A stretch of 64,000 nucleotides of DNA from Bacteroides propionicifaciens DSM 19291 = JCM 14649 (GTDB lineage: Bacteria; Bacteroidota; Bacteroidia; Bacteroidales; Bacteroidaceae). Numbering within the stretch: position 1 is the stretch's first letter; the number at the start of each line of letters is the position of its first letter. Position numbers and translations under genes: made by a program. This document shows positions 8,646 to 18,059 of the stretch, in pieces. Below the pieces are notes generated by a model that was not told the DNA's origin, ran no database searches, and saw only the letters and a list, made by a program, of their open reading frames with translations. The stretch covers positions 18,950-82,949 of the forward strand of contig NZ_AQWS01000008.1 in NCBI RefSeq assembly GCF_000375405.1, given 5' to 3'.

Positions 8646-11600
8646 ATGGGATTTACTAATTTATTAGGTAAGCTTTTTGGTAATAAGTCTGCTCGAGACA
8701 TGAAGGAAATCAAACCTTGGGTAGAAAAAATCAAAGAGGCTTATCCAGAGATCGAAAAGCTTGACAACGATGGCTTAAGAAACAAAACAAAAGAGCTTCA
8801 ACTCTTTATAAAGGACAAAGCTAAAGAACAACAAGCAAAAGTTGATGAGCTTAAAGCATCTGTTGAAAACACTCCTATCGAAAAGAGAGAACATATTTTC
8901 ACTCAAATTGATAAGCTAGATAAAGAGATTCTTGATATCTACGAAGAAGCTTTAGACGAGGTTTTACCTGTTGCATTCTCTATAGTAAAAGAGACTGCTC
9001 GCCGTTTTAAAGAAAACGAAGAGATTGAAGTAACTGCGACAGAGTTTGATAAAAATCTTGCTGCTGAAAAAGACTTCGTAACCATTCAGGGTGATAAAGC
9101 AATATTCAAAAATCACTGGCAAGCTGGTGGTAATGACGTAGTATGGGACATGGTTCACTACGATGTGCAGCTCTTTGGTGGAGTTGTCCTCCATAAAGGT
9201 AAGATTGCTGAGATGGCTACTGGTGAGGGTAAAACCTTGGTAGCAACTCTCCCTGTTTTCTTAAATGCCCTAACAGGAAATGGTGTTCACGTAGTAACGG
9301 TAAATGACTACTTAGCAAAGCGTGACTCCGAATGGATGGGACCTATTTATATGTTCCATGGACTTTCGATTGACTGTATTGACAGACACCAGCCTAACTC
9401 TGAAGCTCGCCGAAGAGCTTACATGGCAGACATTACTTATGGTACCAACAATGAGTTTGGTTTTGACTACCTAAGAGATAACATGGCTCGAACTCCTCAA
9501 GATCTTGTACAAAGACAACACAACTACGGTATAGTCGATGAGGTGGACTCTGTACTTATTGACGAAGCAAGAACTCCGTTGATTATTTCGGGTCCAGTAC
9601 CAAAAGGCGATGAACAGCTTTTTGACCAACTTAAACCACTAGTAGAACGTCTTGTTGAAGCACAAAGAAAACTTGCAACCAACTATCTAGCTGAAGCAAA
9701 AAAACTCATAGCTTCGGACGATTCTAAGGAACAAGAAGAGGGATATATTGCCTTGTTTAGAAGCCATAAAGCAATGCCTAAGAATAAGGCTTTGATTAAG
9801 TTCTTAAGTGAACCAGGTAGCAAAACAGCAATGCTTCGCACGGAGGAAATGTTTATGGAACAAAATAACAAAAGAATGCACGAGGCTACAGACCCCTTAT
9901 TCTTTGTTATAGACGAAAAACAAAATAGCGTTGACCTAACAGATAAAGGAATTGATCTGATTACTGGTGGTTCTGACGACCCAACTCTTTTCGTTCTTCC
10001 AGACATTGCAGCAGAACTTTCGGAATTAGAAAGCCTAGAGGGTCTTACTGAAGAAGAAATACTGATCAAGAAAGATGAAATAATGAACAATTATGCCATC
10101 AAGTCTGAACGTGTTCATACAATTAACCAGCTTTTAAAAGCCTATACCATGTTCGAAAAGGACGATCAGTATATCGTTGTTGACGGCAAGGTTAAAATTG
10201 TAGATGAGCAACTGGGTCGTGTAATGGAAGGTCGTAGATATTCTGACGGTTTACACCAAGCTATCGAAGCCAAAGAAGGTGTTAAAATTGAAGCAGCAAC
10301 ACAAACTTTCGCATCGGTTACACTACAGAACTATTTCCGTATGTATCACAAATTAGCGGGTATGACGGGTACTGCTGAGACTGAAGCAGGAGAGTTTTGG
10401 GATATTTACAAACTCGATGTGGTCGTGATTCCAACCAATAGAGGTATTTCACGCCACGATAAAAACGATAGAGTTTATAAGACTCAAAGAGAAAAATACA
10501 AAGCTGTTATTGAAGAGATTGAGCAATTGGTAGAACAGGGACGCCCAGTTCTTGTGGGTACAACTGCAGTTGATATCTCTGAAATGCTTAGCCGAATGCT
10601 AACCATGAGAAATATTCCTCATAATGTTTTGAATGCTAAACTTCACCAAAGAGAAGCCGAAATTGTAGCACAGGCAGGACAAAAAGGTACCGTAACTATT
10701 GCTACTAACATGGCTGGTCGTGGTACGGATATCAAACTTTCTCAAGAGGTTAAAGACCTAGGAGGTCTAGCTATTATTGGTACCGAACGCCACGAGTCAC
10801 GACGCGTTGATAGACAGCTACGTGGACGTGCAGGACGTCAAGGTGACCCAGGTTCTTCAATATTCTTCCTTTCACTTGAAGACAACTTGATGCGTTTATC
10901 GCTTCCAGAACGTGTAACCAAAATGATGGATACATTGGGCTTCAAAGAGGGCGAAATGATTGAGCACAAGATGTTGTCACGTTCTATTGAGAAAGCTCAA
11001 AAGAAAGTAGAAGAGAATCACTTTGGATCTCGTAAATACCTTCTTGAGTATGATGATGTTATGAATAAACAACGTACTGTAATTTACACAAAGCGTAGAC
11101 ATGCGCTAATGGGTGAACGTATCGGTATGGATATTGTAAACATGATTTGGGATAGATGCGCTGTTATTGTTGAAGATAATCTTGGCGATTACGAAAACTG
11201 CAAGCTTGAAATGTTAAGAGTTTTGGCTATGGATTGTCCTTTTACAGCCGAAGACTATAACAACACTACCAATGTAAATAAGCTAGTAGATCAAACGTTT
11301 GAAAAAGCCATTGAGAAATTCAAAGAAAAATCTGCAACTATTGCTAAGATAGCTAACCCTGTAATCAAACAGGTTTACGAAGCGCACGCAGCAATGTATG
11401 AGAATATACTCATCCCAATTACCGATGGTAAACGCATCTACAACATCTCTTGTAGCTTAGAAAAAGCCTATAACACAGAATGTAAAGCTGTAGTTGAAGC
11501 TTTTGAAAAATCAATTCTACTTCACTTCATTGACGAAGCTTGGATGGAAAACCTAAGAGAGCTTGATGAACTAAGACAATCTGTTCGTAATGCTAGCTAT

Positions 11601-11948
11601 GAGCAAAAAGACCCACTCTTGATTTACAAACTTGAATCGGTTAAACTCTTCGATTATATGGTCGATAAGATTAACGATAAAACAATTTCAGTATTGATGA
11701 GAGGTCAAGTGCCAATTCAGGATCCAGCTCAAGTTCAAGAAGCTGCTCCCGAAAAACAACAAAAGGTCAATTACAGAGAAGAGAAACAAGACCTCTCTAA
11801 CCCAGGCATGTCAAATGCTGCTCAACGCGACACGCGCGAAGAGCAAAAGCCTGAGCCTTATGTTGCACCTCAAAAGATTGGTAGAAATGATCCCTGCCCC
11901 TGTGGTAGTGGAAAGAAGTTCAAGCAATGCCATGGCAAAAACGCATAG
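8646..11948 (+). CDS. secA: Preprotein translocase ATPase SecA
   Basis: A 1100-residue SecA, the cytoplasmic motor that pushes unfolded preproteins through SecYEG. Visible motifs are [20 protein letters not shown] at the start, Walker [37 protein letters not shown], the helicase-like [20 protein letters not shown] and [20 protein letters not shown]. The C-terminal zinc-binding SEC-C tail is [14 protein letters not shown]. About 150 residues of charged sequence after the DEAD-like motif (around 330-480) explain the extra length over the E. coli protein and are usual for Bacteroidota. I chose ATG 8646 because upstream codons run through a promoter-like element and lack family sequence. A hairpin terminator follows. 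Confidence 0.97.
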   Translation: MGFTNLLGKLFGNKSARDMKEIKPWVEKIKEAYPEIEKLDNDGLRNKTKELQLFIKDKAKEQQAKVDELKASVENTPIEKREHIFTQIDKLDKEILDIYEEALDEVLPVAFSIVKETARRFKENEEIEVTATEFDKNLAAEKDFVTIQGDKAIFKNHWQAGGNDVVWDMVHYDVQLFGGVVLHKGKIAEMATGEGKTLVATLPVFLNALTGNGVHVVTVNDYLAKRDSEWMGPIYMFHGLSIDCIDRHQPNSEARRRAYMADITYGTNNEFGFDYLRDNMARTPQDLVQRQHNYGIVDEVDSVLIDEARTPLIISGPVPKGDEQLFDQLKPLVERLVEAQRKLATNYLAEAKKLIASDDSKEQEEGYIALFRSHKAMPKNKALIKFLSEPGSKTAMLRTEEMFMEQNNKRMHEATDPLFFVIDEKQNSVDLTDKGIDLITGGSDDPTLFVLPDIAAELSELESLEGLTEEEILIKKDEIMNNYAIKSERVHTINQLLKAYTMFEKDDQYIVVDGKVKIVDEQLGRVMEGRRYSDGLHQAIEAKEGVKIEAATQTFASVTLQNYFRMYHKLAGMTGTAETEAGEFWDIYKLDVVVIPTNRGISRHDKNDRVYKTQREKYKAVIEEIEQLVEQGRPVLVGTTAVDISEMLSRMLTMRNIPHNVLNAKLHQREAEIVAQAGQKGTVTIATNMAGRGTDIKLSQEVKDLGGLAIIGTERHESRRVDRQLRGRAGRQGDPGSSIFFLSLEDNLMRLSLPERVTKMMDTLGFKEGEMIEHKMLSRSIEKAQKKVEENHFGSRKYLLEYDDVMNKQRTVIYTKRRHALMGERIGMDIVNMIWDRCAVIVEDNLGDYENCKLEMLRVLAMDCPFTAEDYNNTTNVNKLVDQTFEKAIEKFKEKSATIAKIANPVIKQVYEAHAAMYENILIPITDGKRIYNISCSLEKAYNTECKAVVEAFEKSILLHFIDEAWMENLRELDELRQSVRNASYEQKDPLLIYKLESVKLFDYMVDKINDKTISVLMRGQVPIQDPAQVQEAAPEKQQKVNYREEKQDLSNPGMSNAAQRDTREEQKPEPYVAPQKIGRNDPCPCGSGKKFKQCHGKNA

Positions 11949-11968
11949 TTAAGTAACTATTAAATATG

Positions 11969-12001
11969 AAAGGAGTAATCAACAAATGATTACTCCTTTT
12001 T
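11969..12001 (+). terminator. Rho-independent terminator after secA
   Basis: A 10-bp perfect stem (GGAGTAATCA / TGATTACTCC) with a 5-base loop is followed by TTTTT and preceded by A residues. Confidence 0.85.
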
Positions 12002-12060
12002 GTTAATATAAATAAGTAATTATAATTATTTTAGCCCTTAATACAAATGGTAACTGATTT

Positions 12061-13077
12061 ATGAAAAAGTCGCTATTCCACATTATCGTCCCGATGTTGC
12101 TTATCACGAGCCTTTCGGGATGTGCTACAAGTCAACAGATCACAAGTATTGACTATTTAGAACCTGGCAAAATAATATTTCCAGAACGAATAGAGCACGT
12201 TGCAGTACTCAATAACTCCCCAATCGAAGACGAAACTCTAAGTTCAAATGTACTAAAATATGCCAATACAAAGCGAGCTGATATCTTCAGTAGCTTCGTA
12301 GACGAGCTTGCACAAACTGGCTACTATGATCAAATTACCATTGCAGACAGCAAGTGGAAGGATCCTCTTGGAGGAAAGATTGATGTGAGCAGATTTAAAG
12401 AGATGGAAGAGGCCATAAAGCCCGATTTCATTATCAGTTTAGGGGTTCTAAATCCTAAAGATTTAGATATTCAAGTTGAAACTGATGAGTTTATAGCAAA
12501 TTCATTAATTGTAGTACAACCCATATTCCAGCTATACAATTCCAAAACAAAGAAAAGTGTATTTTATCAACCCAAGGATACTATTGACCTATTCGATGCT
12601 CTACTTTTAAGAGCTCTTGGATCGCAGTATGCTGAACAAGAAACAAGCAACCAAAAGGAGCTAGAAGGAGGAAGCATAATAGGGAAACAACTGACCACAC
12701 ATTTCGCACCACATTGGAAAACTGTGGAACGTGTAGTGTTTACAGACTACCCGTTATTCTCTAAAAGTGCAAAAAATATTGAGGAAAATAATTTAGATGA
12801 AGCCATAGCCCAGAACGAATTGATCTATACAAATAACAAAAAGCCTATTAACCAAATCAAAGCAGCCAATAATATAGCTTACTTATACGAACTAAAAGAT
12901 CAGCTTAACACAGCTTATGCGTGGAGTAATATTGCACTAGATCTTGCTAAGGATTTGTATGCAAAGCAACCACAAAGTCTTATCTTTTCTTATGTGCAGT
13001 CTTACAACACGACACTAAAAAAAAGGATAGAGGCTATGAATATATTAAACCAACAACTTAGTAAGTTTGAATATTAA
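12061..13077 (+). CDS. Lipoprotein of a DUF6340-like family
   Basis: A 338-residue lipoprotein with a signal peptide and lipobox LSGC, Cys21. The residues after Cys (ATSQQ) are not acidic, so no surface-export signal is apparent. The first two thirds contain YLEPGKIIFPERIEHVAVLN and PDFIISLGVLNPKDLDIQVE, resembling a Bacteroidales family I recall as DUF6340. The last 90 residues look like TPR helices (ENNLDEAIAQNELIYTNN, AYAWSNIALDLAKDLY). No catalytic residues are recognisable and the function is unknown. It is probably monocistronic or paired with the next gene 65 bases downstream, which has its own promoter-like element. Confidence 0.65.
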   Translation: MKKSLFHIIVPMLLITSLSGCATSQQITSIDYLEPGKIIFPERIEHVAVLNNSPIEDETLSSNVLKYANTKRADIFSSFVDELAQTGYYDQITIADSKWKDPLGGKIDVSRFKEMEEAIKPDFIISLGVLNPKDLDIQVETDEFIANSLIVVQPIFQLYNSKTKKSVFYQPKDTIDLFDALLLRALGSQYAEQETSNQKELEGGSIIGKQLTTHFAPHWKTVERVVFTDYPLFSKSAKNIEENNLDEAIAQNELIYTNNKKPINQIKAANNIAYLYELKDQLNTAYAWSNIALDLAKDLYAKQPQSLIFSYVQSYNTTLKKRIEAMNILNQQLSKFEY

Positions 13078-13112
13078 TTTGCTCAATTGGCATATATTAT
13101 TGTTTTGTTTTT

Positions 13113-13120
13113 TAACTTTG
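13113..13120 (+). promoter_or_regulatory. -7 promoter element (TAACTTTG)
   Basis: A match to TAnnTTTG, 22 bases before the ATG of the small acidic protein. Confidence 0.5.
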
Positions 13121-13142
13121 GATAAAATTAAATTAGTTTATT

Positions 13143-13589
13143 ATGAATTTATCAGTAGCTTCTATCGATGCCATCAAGTTATCTATAAAAAAGGCTATCA
13201 AAGAACTCAGACAAAAGGCTGATCAACCCTTAGTTACGGACATCTACCTACAACCTGATACCGATTCGGGAGCACTTGCAATCCTAGATGATAACGATGA
13301 GGTACTTGCTAAAGCAAACATTCAAGAATGGACTGACCTTAATGAAGAGGATTTTTATGCCGATTCAGCTACCCAGCTAAGAAATATTTTGCAACAACTA
13401 CAAAATGATAATGCATTCGAGCATCTAGACATACTCAAACCCTATTCATTCTTACTTATTGATGATGATACTGAGATCGTAGAAGACTTGCTACTGATTG
13501 ATGACGACTTATTAATTGTAAACTCAGAGCTTCTGAAAGGATTAGACGATGAGTTGGACGGATTCTTAAAGCATCTACTAGAAGACTAA
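13143..13589 (+). CDS. Small acidic protein of unknown function
   Basis: A 148-residue, very acidic cytoplasmic protein with no signal peptide. I do not recognise a named domain. The N-terminal half has a basic helix (DAIKLSIKKAIKELRQKADQ) followed by an alternating strand pattern (VTDIYLQPDTDSGALAILDD). The C-terminal half contains a near-repeat of LLIDDD (SFLLIDDDTEIVE and DLLLIDDDLLIVN) and ends in an Asp/Glu-rich helix. Proteins of this size and charge occur as conserved hypotheticals in Bacteroidales. It has its own -7 element and a strong bidirectional terminator shared with lptD, so it is probably a real, separately expressed gene. Confidence 0.7.
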   Translation: MNLSVASIDAIKLSIKKAIKELRQKADQPLVTDIYLQPDTDSGALAILDDNDEVLAKANIQEWTDLNEEDFYADSATQLRNILQQLQNDNAFEHLDILKPYSFLLIDDDTEIVEDLLLIDDDLLIVNSELLKGLDDELDGFLKHLLED

Positions 13590-13610
13590 ATAGAGCAAAT
13601 ATTATATAAC

Positions 13611-13643
13611 AAAAAGAGCATATCAGATGATATGCTCTTTTTA
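13611..13643. terminator. Bidirectional terminator between acidic-protein gene and lptD
   Basis: AAAAAGAGCATATCA and its complement TGATATGCTCTTTTT flank a 2-base centre. The A-tract and T-tract allow termination from both converging genes. Confidence 0.85.
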
Positions 13644-13667
13644 TTTATTTATAAATCTGTAGCCTAA

Positions 13668-16388
13668 TTAGTACCACTGAATATTACTTTGAGTTTGGCT
13701 TCGTTGATCCCATTTAAGATCTTGTAGCATGCTCGCATTTGCACGGATAGTAAAATTATAATACTTCCAAACACCAAATGGAGAGAAGCTAGCAGACATA
13801 TTGAAACAGTGTAGGTCACGAGAAATCGTACAAGAAGTTTGTGTAATTTTCTTAGCATCGAAATCATAACCTGTATTGAAATTGAAAGACCACTTATTAG
13901 TTAGTCTCAAGTTTCCTGAAGCATTGATATTTTGAGTAAATCTATAAGGATACCTCATTGTTTTATCATTAATCTTTGCCTGTCTATCCTCACGAATATT
14001 GAAAGAGTAGTTTACGTTAACCGACCAAGGCATATTGAATGCTTGGTAACCATCACGGCCTACAGCAGCTTTAGTTTTTTTCTTCTTCGTTATTGCACTC
14101 TTACGCCCTGTTTCTTCACTTACTCCTTCTGCTTCGGCAGCATTATCATCAGGGCCAGGCTCTTCAACCTCATCTTTGCCAAACCATTTTTTCCAACTGT
14201 TATTATCGAAAGTATAGCTAAACGAAGTACCCCAACCTTGGAATCGACCGAAACGACCATAAGACCATTCGGTTCTATCACCTACACGAACATTACCACG
14301 CTCATCAAATTCATATGCATAGGTAGCAAAAGAGGTGTTCATATTTAGTGTGTAACTCTTAGATAGCTTCAAACGCATACGGAAAGAAAGGTCACTCCAA
14401 GGGCGCTTCTCAGCCGCAGTATTATAAGACAAGCTACCACCCAATTCATCAATGATGCTCACCTTACGAATTGAGTCGTTTTTATCTCTAAACTTCATCT
14501 CGATATTATTCGAAAGGTCGAAACTAATATTTCCTTGACGCCCTCTTCCGGGAACACCAAATGCCTGACCATCGTAAGGAGAATAGTATTGTTCGTTTCC
14601 GTTATTATCAATATAGGTTTCATAATATCCATAACGAGAGCTACCAAAGTCTGGCGCAGCACTAAAACTTACTTGAGGAGTAATAACGTGACGAATATCA
14701 ATCTCTTTTTTCTTCATGAATAAAGGACGATATCGACCATACATCTTTGTGCTTAACCCTAAGCTAGCATTGTAGTTGTAAACACGATTAAAACCATAAA
14801 CAGTATCCACAGGAAGCAACCTACCTGTTGTTTGGTCATACTCTTTATTAACCTTACGGGTGTACCAACGCTCTGTATAGTTGAACGAAGGTGTAATATT
14901 TAAGTATTTGAAAAGAGTAAAAGTTGCACTAACTGGAATATTGTGATTTATTGCATTCATCCAGTCTTTTTGGAAGTCCGACTTAAAGATCATATCGTCT
15001 TTGGTCTTCAAGGTATTGGTCAGACGACCCGTATAGCTTAATGATATCTTTTCATACCAACGTTCTTCGCCTACAGCTTGCTTACGTTTAAAGGGAAATA
15101 AACGACTTAAACTAACGTTTAAATCAGGTAACGTAATGGCAACCGAGGAGTCACGCGTTGTTTGAGCAATATTAAAAGTACTCGATAGAGTCAGACGTTT
15201 TTCGGGGAACGAACGCGTGTAACTCACACTCGAAGTCTTTGTATTCTGAGTTAGTAGCTGAGAGTTGTATAAGTTATTGATATTCGAACGCTCATAACTA
15301 CTTGTTGCAAAGTTTACACTCGCAGAAAATGTACTGTTTGGACTAGCCTTAGGATCTTGACGGTGCGACCAAACAACCTTAAAGTCTTTGGCAACCATAT
15401 AATCGTCTAGGCCTTTATCACCAGTTTTAGTAGTTTGATAATCGGCCATAAAAGAGCCCGAAAATCTGTATCTTTTATTATAGTTCGTTTCAGCACGAAG
15501 AGCCCAAGTACCTTTTGTGAAGATATCTCCTGTTAGTTTTAAATCCATTCGATCGCTAATAGCAAAATAGTAACCACCATCAGTCAAACCAAAGCCTCGG
15601 CTATAATCATCCATATAGGAGGGAAGAATAAAACCAGACGAATAACTACTAGAGAAAGGGAAGAAAAAGAAAGGTACAGCTATGGGCAAAGGCACATCTT
15701 CAACAACAAGATAAGCCGGACCAGTCACTACGTTTTTATTGGGACGCACTTTAGCACGTGTAAGTTGCATATAGAAGTGAGGATGATCGTGATGGTCACA
15801 AGTGGTGTAGCGTCCATTTTGCATAAAGAACTCGTCTCCATCTCCTTTCTTAGCCTCGTAGCTGGTCACGTAACCCTCTCCTTGCTGAGTAACAATATTA
15901 TTAATAAAGCCTTTTTGAGTTGCAAAGTTATAGCGGATACCTTTCGTATCGTAACTCATATCACCATCTTTAAAGACAGTGTTCGCCTGTACTCCTAGTG
16001 AGTCAACAACACCACGGGCAAAGACATTACTACTGTCTAAGTTCATCGTGATAATATCGGCATCAAGTTCTATGTTTTCGTAATTTACCTTACCATTACC
16101 AAAGAGGTGGGCCAGTCCACCCATTTCATAAATAATAGAGTCGGACGACTCAAATATGACGGGAGCATCGATAGGATCTTTTTTCTTGGGTGTAGCCAAA
16201 GAGTCAGCCGACAACGAATCTGTTTGAGTCGTATCAGCAACCAAGGTATCACTAACGAGTTTATCCTTAGCATTAACATTTGGATTCACATTACTCTCCT
16301 TTTTACCTTGAGCCATTAAAAATAAAGGCAAACAAAGAAACAGAAGTGCAAATGCGAAGATCAAGTAATGGGCTTTTAATGGCTTCAT
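13668..16388 (-). CDS. lptD: LptD-like LPS assembly outer-membrane protein
   Basis: A 906-residue outer-membrane protein of the Bacteroidales LptD type, expected to insert lipopolysaccharide into the outer leaflet. A signal peptide (about 27 residues ending LMAQ) is followed by a low-complexity linker (about 30-75). An OstA-like periplasmic domain at about 85-230 contains GGLAHLFGNGKVNYENIELD and YDTKGIRYNFATQKGFINNI. A large beta-barrel then runs to the C terminus and ends IQWY. The motif VPLPIAVPFFFFPFSSSYSS is characteristic of LptD. An acidic/basic insert around 750-785 probably forms a loop. An LptC-like gene lies at 1.7-2.3 kb. A TACTTTTG element lies 28 bases upstream of the ATG. Confidence 0.88.
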   Translation of the reverse strand: MKPLKAHYLIFAFALLFLCLPLFLMAQGKKESNVNPNVNAKDKLVSDTLVADTTQTDSLSADSLATPKKKDPIDAPVIFESSDSIIYEMGGLAHLFGNGKVNYENIELDADIITMNLDSSNVFARGVVDSLGVQANTVFKDGDMSYDTKGIRYNFATQKGFINNIVTQQGEGYVTSYEAKKGDGDEFFMQNGRYTTCDHHDHPHFYMQLTRAKVRPNKNVVTGPAYLVVEDVPLPIAVPFFFFPFSSSYSSGFILPSYMDDYSRGFGLTDGGYYFAISDRMDLKLTGDIFTKGTWALRAETNYNKRYRFSGSFMADYQTTKTGDKGLDDYMVAKDFKVVWSHRQDPKASPNSTFSASVNFATSSYERSNINNLYNSQLLTQNTKTSSVSYTRSFPEKRLTLSSTFNIAQTTRDSSVAITLPDLNVSLSRLFPFKRKQAVGEERWYEKISLSYTGRLTNTLKTKDDMIFKSDFQKDWMNAINHNIPVSATFTLFKYLNITPSFNYTERWYTRKVNKEYDQTTGRLLPVDTVYGFNRVYNYNASLGLSTKMYGRYRPLFMKKKEIDIRHVITPQVSFSAAPDFGSSRYGYYETYIDNNGNEQYYSPYDGQAFGVPGRGRQGNISFDLSNNIEMKFRDKNDSIRKVSIIDELGGSLSYNTAAEKRPWSDLSFRMRLKLSKSYTLNMNTSFATYAYEFDERGNVRVGDRTEWSYGRFGRFQGWGTSFSYTFDNNSWKKWFGKDEVEEPGPDDNAAEAEGVSEETGRKSAITKKKKTKAAVGRDGYQAFNMPWSVNVNYSFNIREDRQAKINDKTMRYPYRFTQNINASGNLRLTNKWSFNFNTGYDFDAKKITQTSCTISRDLHCFNMSASFSPFGVWKYYNFTIRANASMLQDLKWDQRSQTQSNIQWY

Positions 16389-16415
16389 TGGCCTACAAAA
16401 TTACACTTTAATTTG

Positions 16416-16423
16416 CAAAAGTA
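16416..16423 (-). promoter_or_regulatory. -7 promoter element (TACTTTTG) for lptD
   Basis: The minus strand reads TACTTTTG, matching TAnnTTTG, 28 bases before the lptD ATG. Confidence 0.5.
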
Positions 16424-16478
16424 CATATTCCTATCTAATTAACTTTGTGAAACTTCTTTTTTAAGCAATTTTTGTAAG

Positions 16479-17015
16479 CTATAAAAACAGCTTACACCAA
16501 TTATCAAATATCTCAACACCCTCGTTACCAAAGCGTAATAAACTTTTACGAGCTTGATCAACCGATTTTTCACGATCGATATGAGATTTCGAAAAGAATT
16601 TATCAGCAAAACATATTACTTGTTCTTCGATACTAATCGGTTTCATACCTCGCTGGGGTAGAGGCAGGTTTCGCTCCCTTATCAGATCAAGACTTAAGCC
16701 TGTTCCTGTGTGTCGCTCACACACTAAAGCATGTCTAGGAAAACCCTCACTTCGCAAGATATCTGCACCTAAATATCCATGAGCGATATACGGGTGCTGC
16801 CCATAACAATGTATGCCAGGTGCATCAGTTAGAAAAATCCCTATATCGTGGAGTAAAGCTGCTTGGCGAATAAACTCAACATCAACCTCTAGCTCAGGAT
16901 GTGTCAAAGCGATAGCTTCAGCTTTGTCGGCAACAGACTGACTATGTGTTATCAAAACATGTTTTAACTCAGGATTATCCGAGTAATATTTATCTAGAAT
17001 ATGGTATGGATCCAT
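16479..17015 (-). CDS. HD-domain phosphohydrolase
   Basis: A 178-residue soluble HD-superfamily protein. The metal-binding His24 (THSQSVADKA) and His56-Asp57 (LLHDIGIFLT) are visible, and later His residues in HPYIAHGYLGADILRSEGFP and CERHTGTG complete a typical HDIG-type site. The family hydrolyses phosphate esters of nucleotides or similar substrates; the actual substrate is not evident. It follows the SBF transporter gene by 53 bases and precedes lptD by about 90 bases. A close-to-consensus TATCTTTA sits just upstream, so it may be transcribed separately from the transporter. Confidence 0.85.
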   Translation of the reverse strand: MDPYHILDKYYSDNPELKHVLITHSQSVADKAEAIALTHPELEVDVEFIRQAALLHDIGIFLTDAPGIHCYGQHPYIAHGYLGADILRSEGFPRHALVCERHTGTGLSLDLIRERNLPLPQRGMKPISIEEQVICFADKFFSKSHIDREKSVDQARKSLLRFGNEGVEIFDNWCKLFL

Positions 17016-17068
17016 AAATGCAATAACTTATTATGTATGTAAAGATAGTCGGAATCTTTTATTTTCAA

Positions 17069-17971
17069 TCAAACCAACTTGCTTTCCTTCCGTCTTCTAT
17101 GAACAGCAAGTTGCCACGCATTAAAACCGTTTTGAAGGAATATATAAACACCTGGTCCAATGGTAACCAAAGGGTTGAGGTAAGTATAGGCTATCCAAAT
17201 TGCTAATATAGTGTTTTTTTGACCCAGCGCTTGTCCACAAGCTATCTTTTCGTTGAAGCGAGTACCTAGTTTTTTACCAAAATAAAACTGAATAAAGCAT
17301 ACAAAGAAAGCCATCAGAGAGATACCTAGCAAAAGTAACCAACTGAAATCGTAGTCCTTAAGTGCTTGAATCGTTTTTGCTATTGCAATTGACAGCGATA
17401 AGGCCCAAAGATAAAATGCAAACTCAGTTTTATTGACAAGTACATGATGAACCTTGGGCAGCTGCTTACTAATAAACCAAGCAGCAAGAATAGGAAGAAA
17501 CAAAATGGGGAACACCTTATATAATATGGCTAACATACTCTCTGTAAAACTCAGTGTTGGAACATCCTGAATCATTGTAAAAAGTAATGGTATAGCAAAA
17601 GCTGCCACAATATTACTCAGTAGGGTATATGCTGTCACACTGTTCATATTACCATCGAGCTTATTGGTTATTACTGCAGCAGCCGTAGCTGTTGGACAGA
17701 TAAAACAGACCATTCCAACCTCTGCTATTAGAATATTATAAGGACGAAGTAGATAAAACACCAACATTCCCCCACCGAGTTGAATCGCTAACATTATAAA
17801 ATGATGCAACCTGATGCGTAAGTTCTGAATCGGAACCTTACAAAAAGTAAGTAAAAGCATAAAAAAAATCAGGTAGGGAACCGTAAATTCTAGCGCTAAA
17901 AATAGGGGGTAGCCTATGATTCCTAGGACCATAGCAACTGGCAGCGTCCAGTTTTTTAAGAATGTCAACAT
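17069..17971 (-). CDS. Bile acid:sodium symporter (BASS/SBF) family transporter
   Basis: A 300-residue inner-membrane protein with about nine or ten hydrophobic segments and no signal peptide. The family-typical stretches include VGMVCFICPTATAAAVITNK (two-helix crossover) and GQALGQKNTILAIWIAYTYL, in which Gly and Gln residues are usually conserved. Relatives carry bile acids, organic anions or pantothenate with sodium; no substrate can be assigned here. It is the first gene of a minus-strand pair with the HD protein, divergent from the TonB-dependent receptor across an 88-base gap. Confidence 0.8.
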   Translation of the reverse strand: MLTFLKNWTLPVAMVLGIIGYPLFLALEFTVPYLIFFMLLLTFCKVPIQNLRIRLHHFIMLAIQLGGGMLVFYLLRPYNILIAEVGMVCFICPTATAAAVITNKLDGNMNSVTAYTLLSNIVAAFAIPLLFTMIQDVPTLSFTESMLAILYKVFPILFLPILAAWFISKQLPKVHHVLVNKTEFAFYLWALSLSIAIAKTIQALKDYDFSWLLLLGISLMAFFVCFIQFYFGKKLGTRFNEKIACGQALGQKNTILAIWIAYTYLNPLVTIGPGVYIFLQNGFNAWQLAVHRRRKESKLV

Positions 17972-18021
17972 ATTATCTAATTATATTACAGCAATAGTAT
18001 ACAAATATCGATGATTAACCT

Positions 18022-18029
18022 TAGTTTTG
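18022..18029 (+). promoter_or_regulatory. -7 promoter element (TAGTTTTG) for the TonB-dependent receptor
   Basis: A match to TAnnTTTG, 30 bases before the ATG. The short leader leaves no room for a cobalamin riboswitch. Confidence 0.45.
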
Positions 18030-18059
18030 TAGCGTTTTTTATTATAAAATAATTCTAAA

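Noticed and set aside
16473..16496. Hairpin (TGTAAGCT / AGCTTACA) at the end of the HD-domain gene
   Set aside because: It overlaps the end of the coding region and is not followed by a T-run on the minus strand, so it is not called a terminator.
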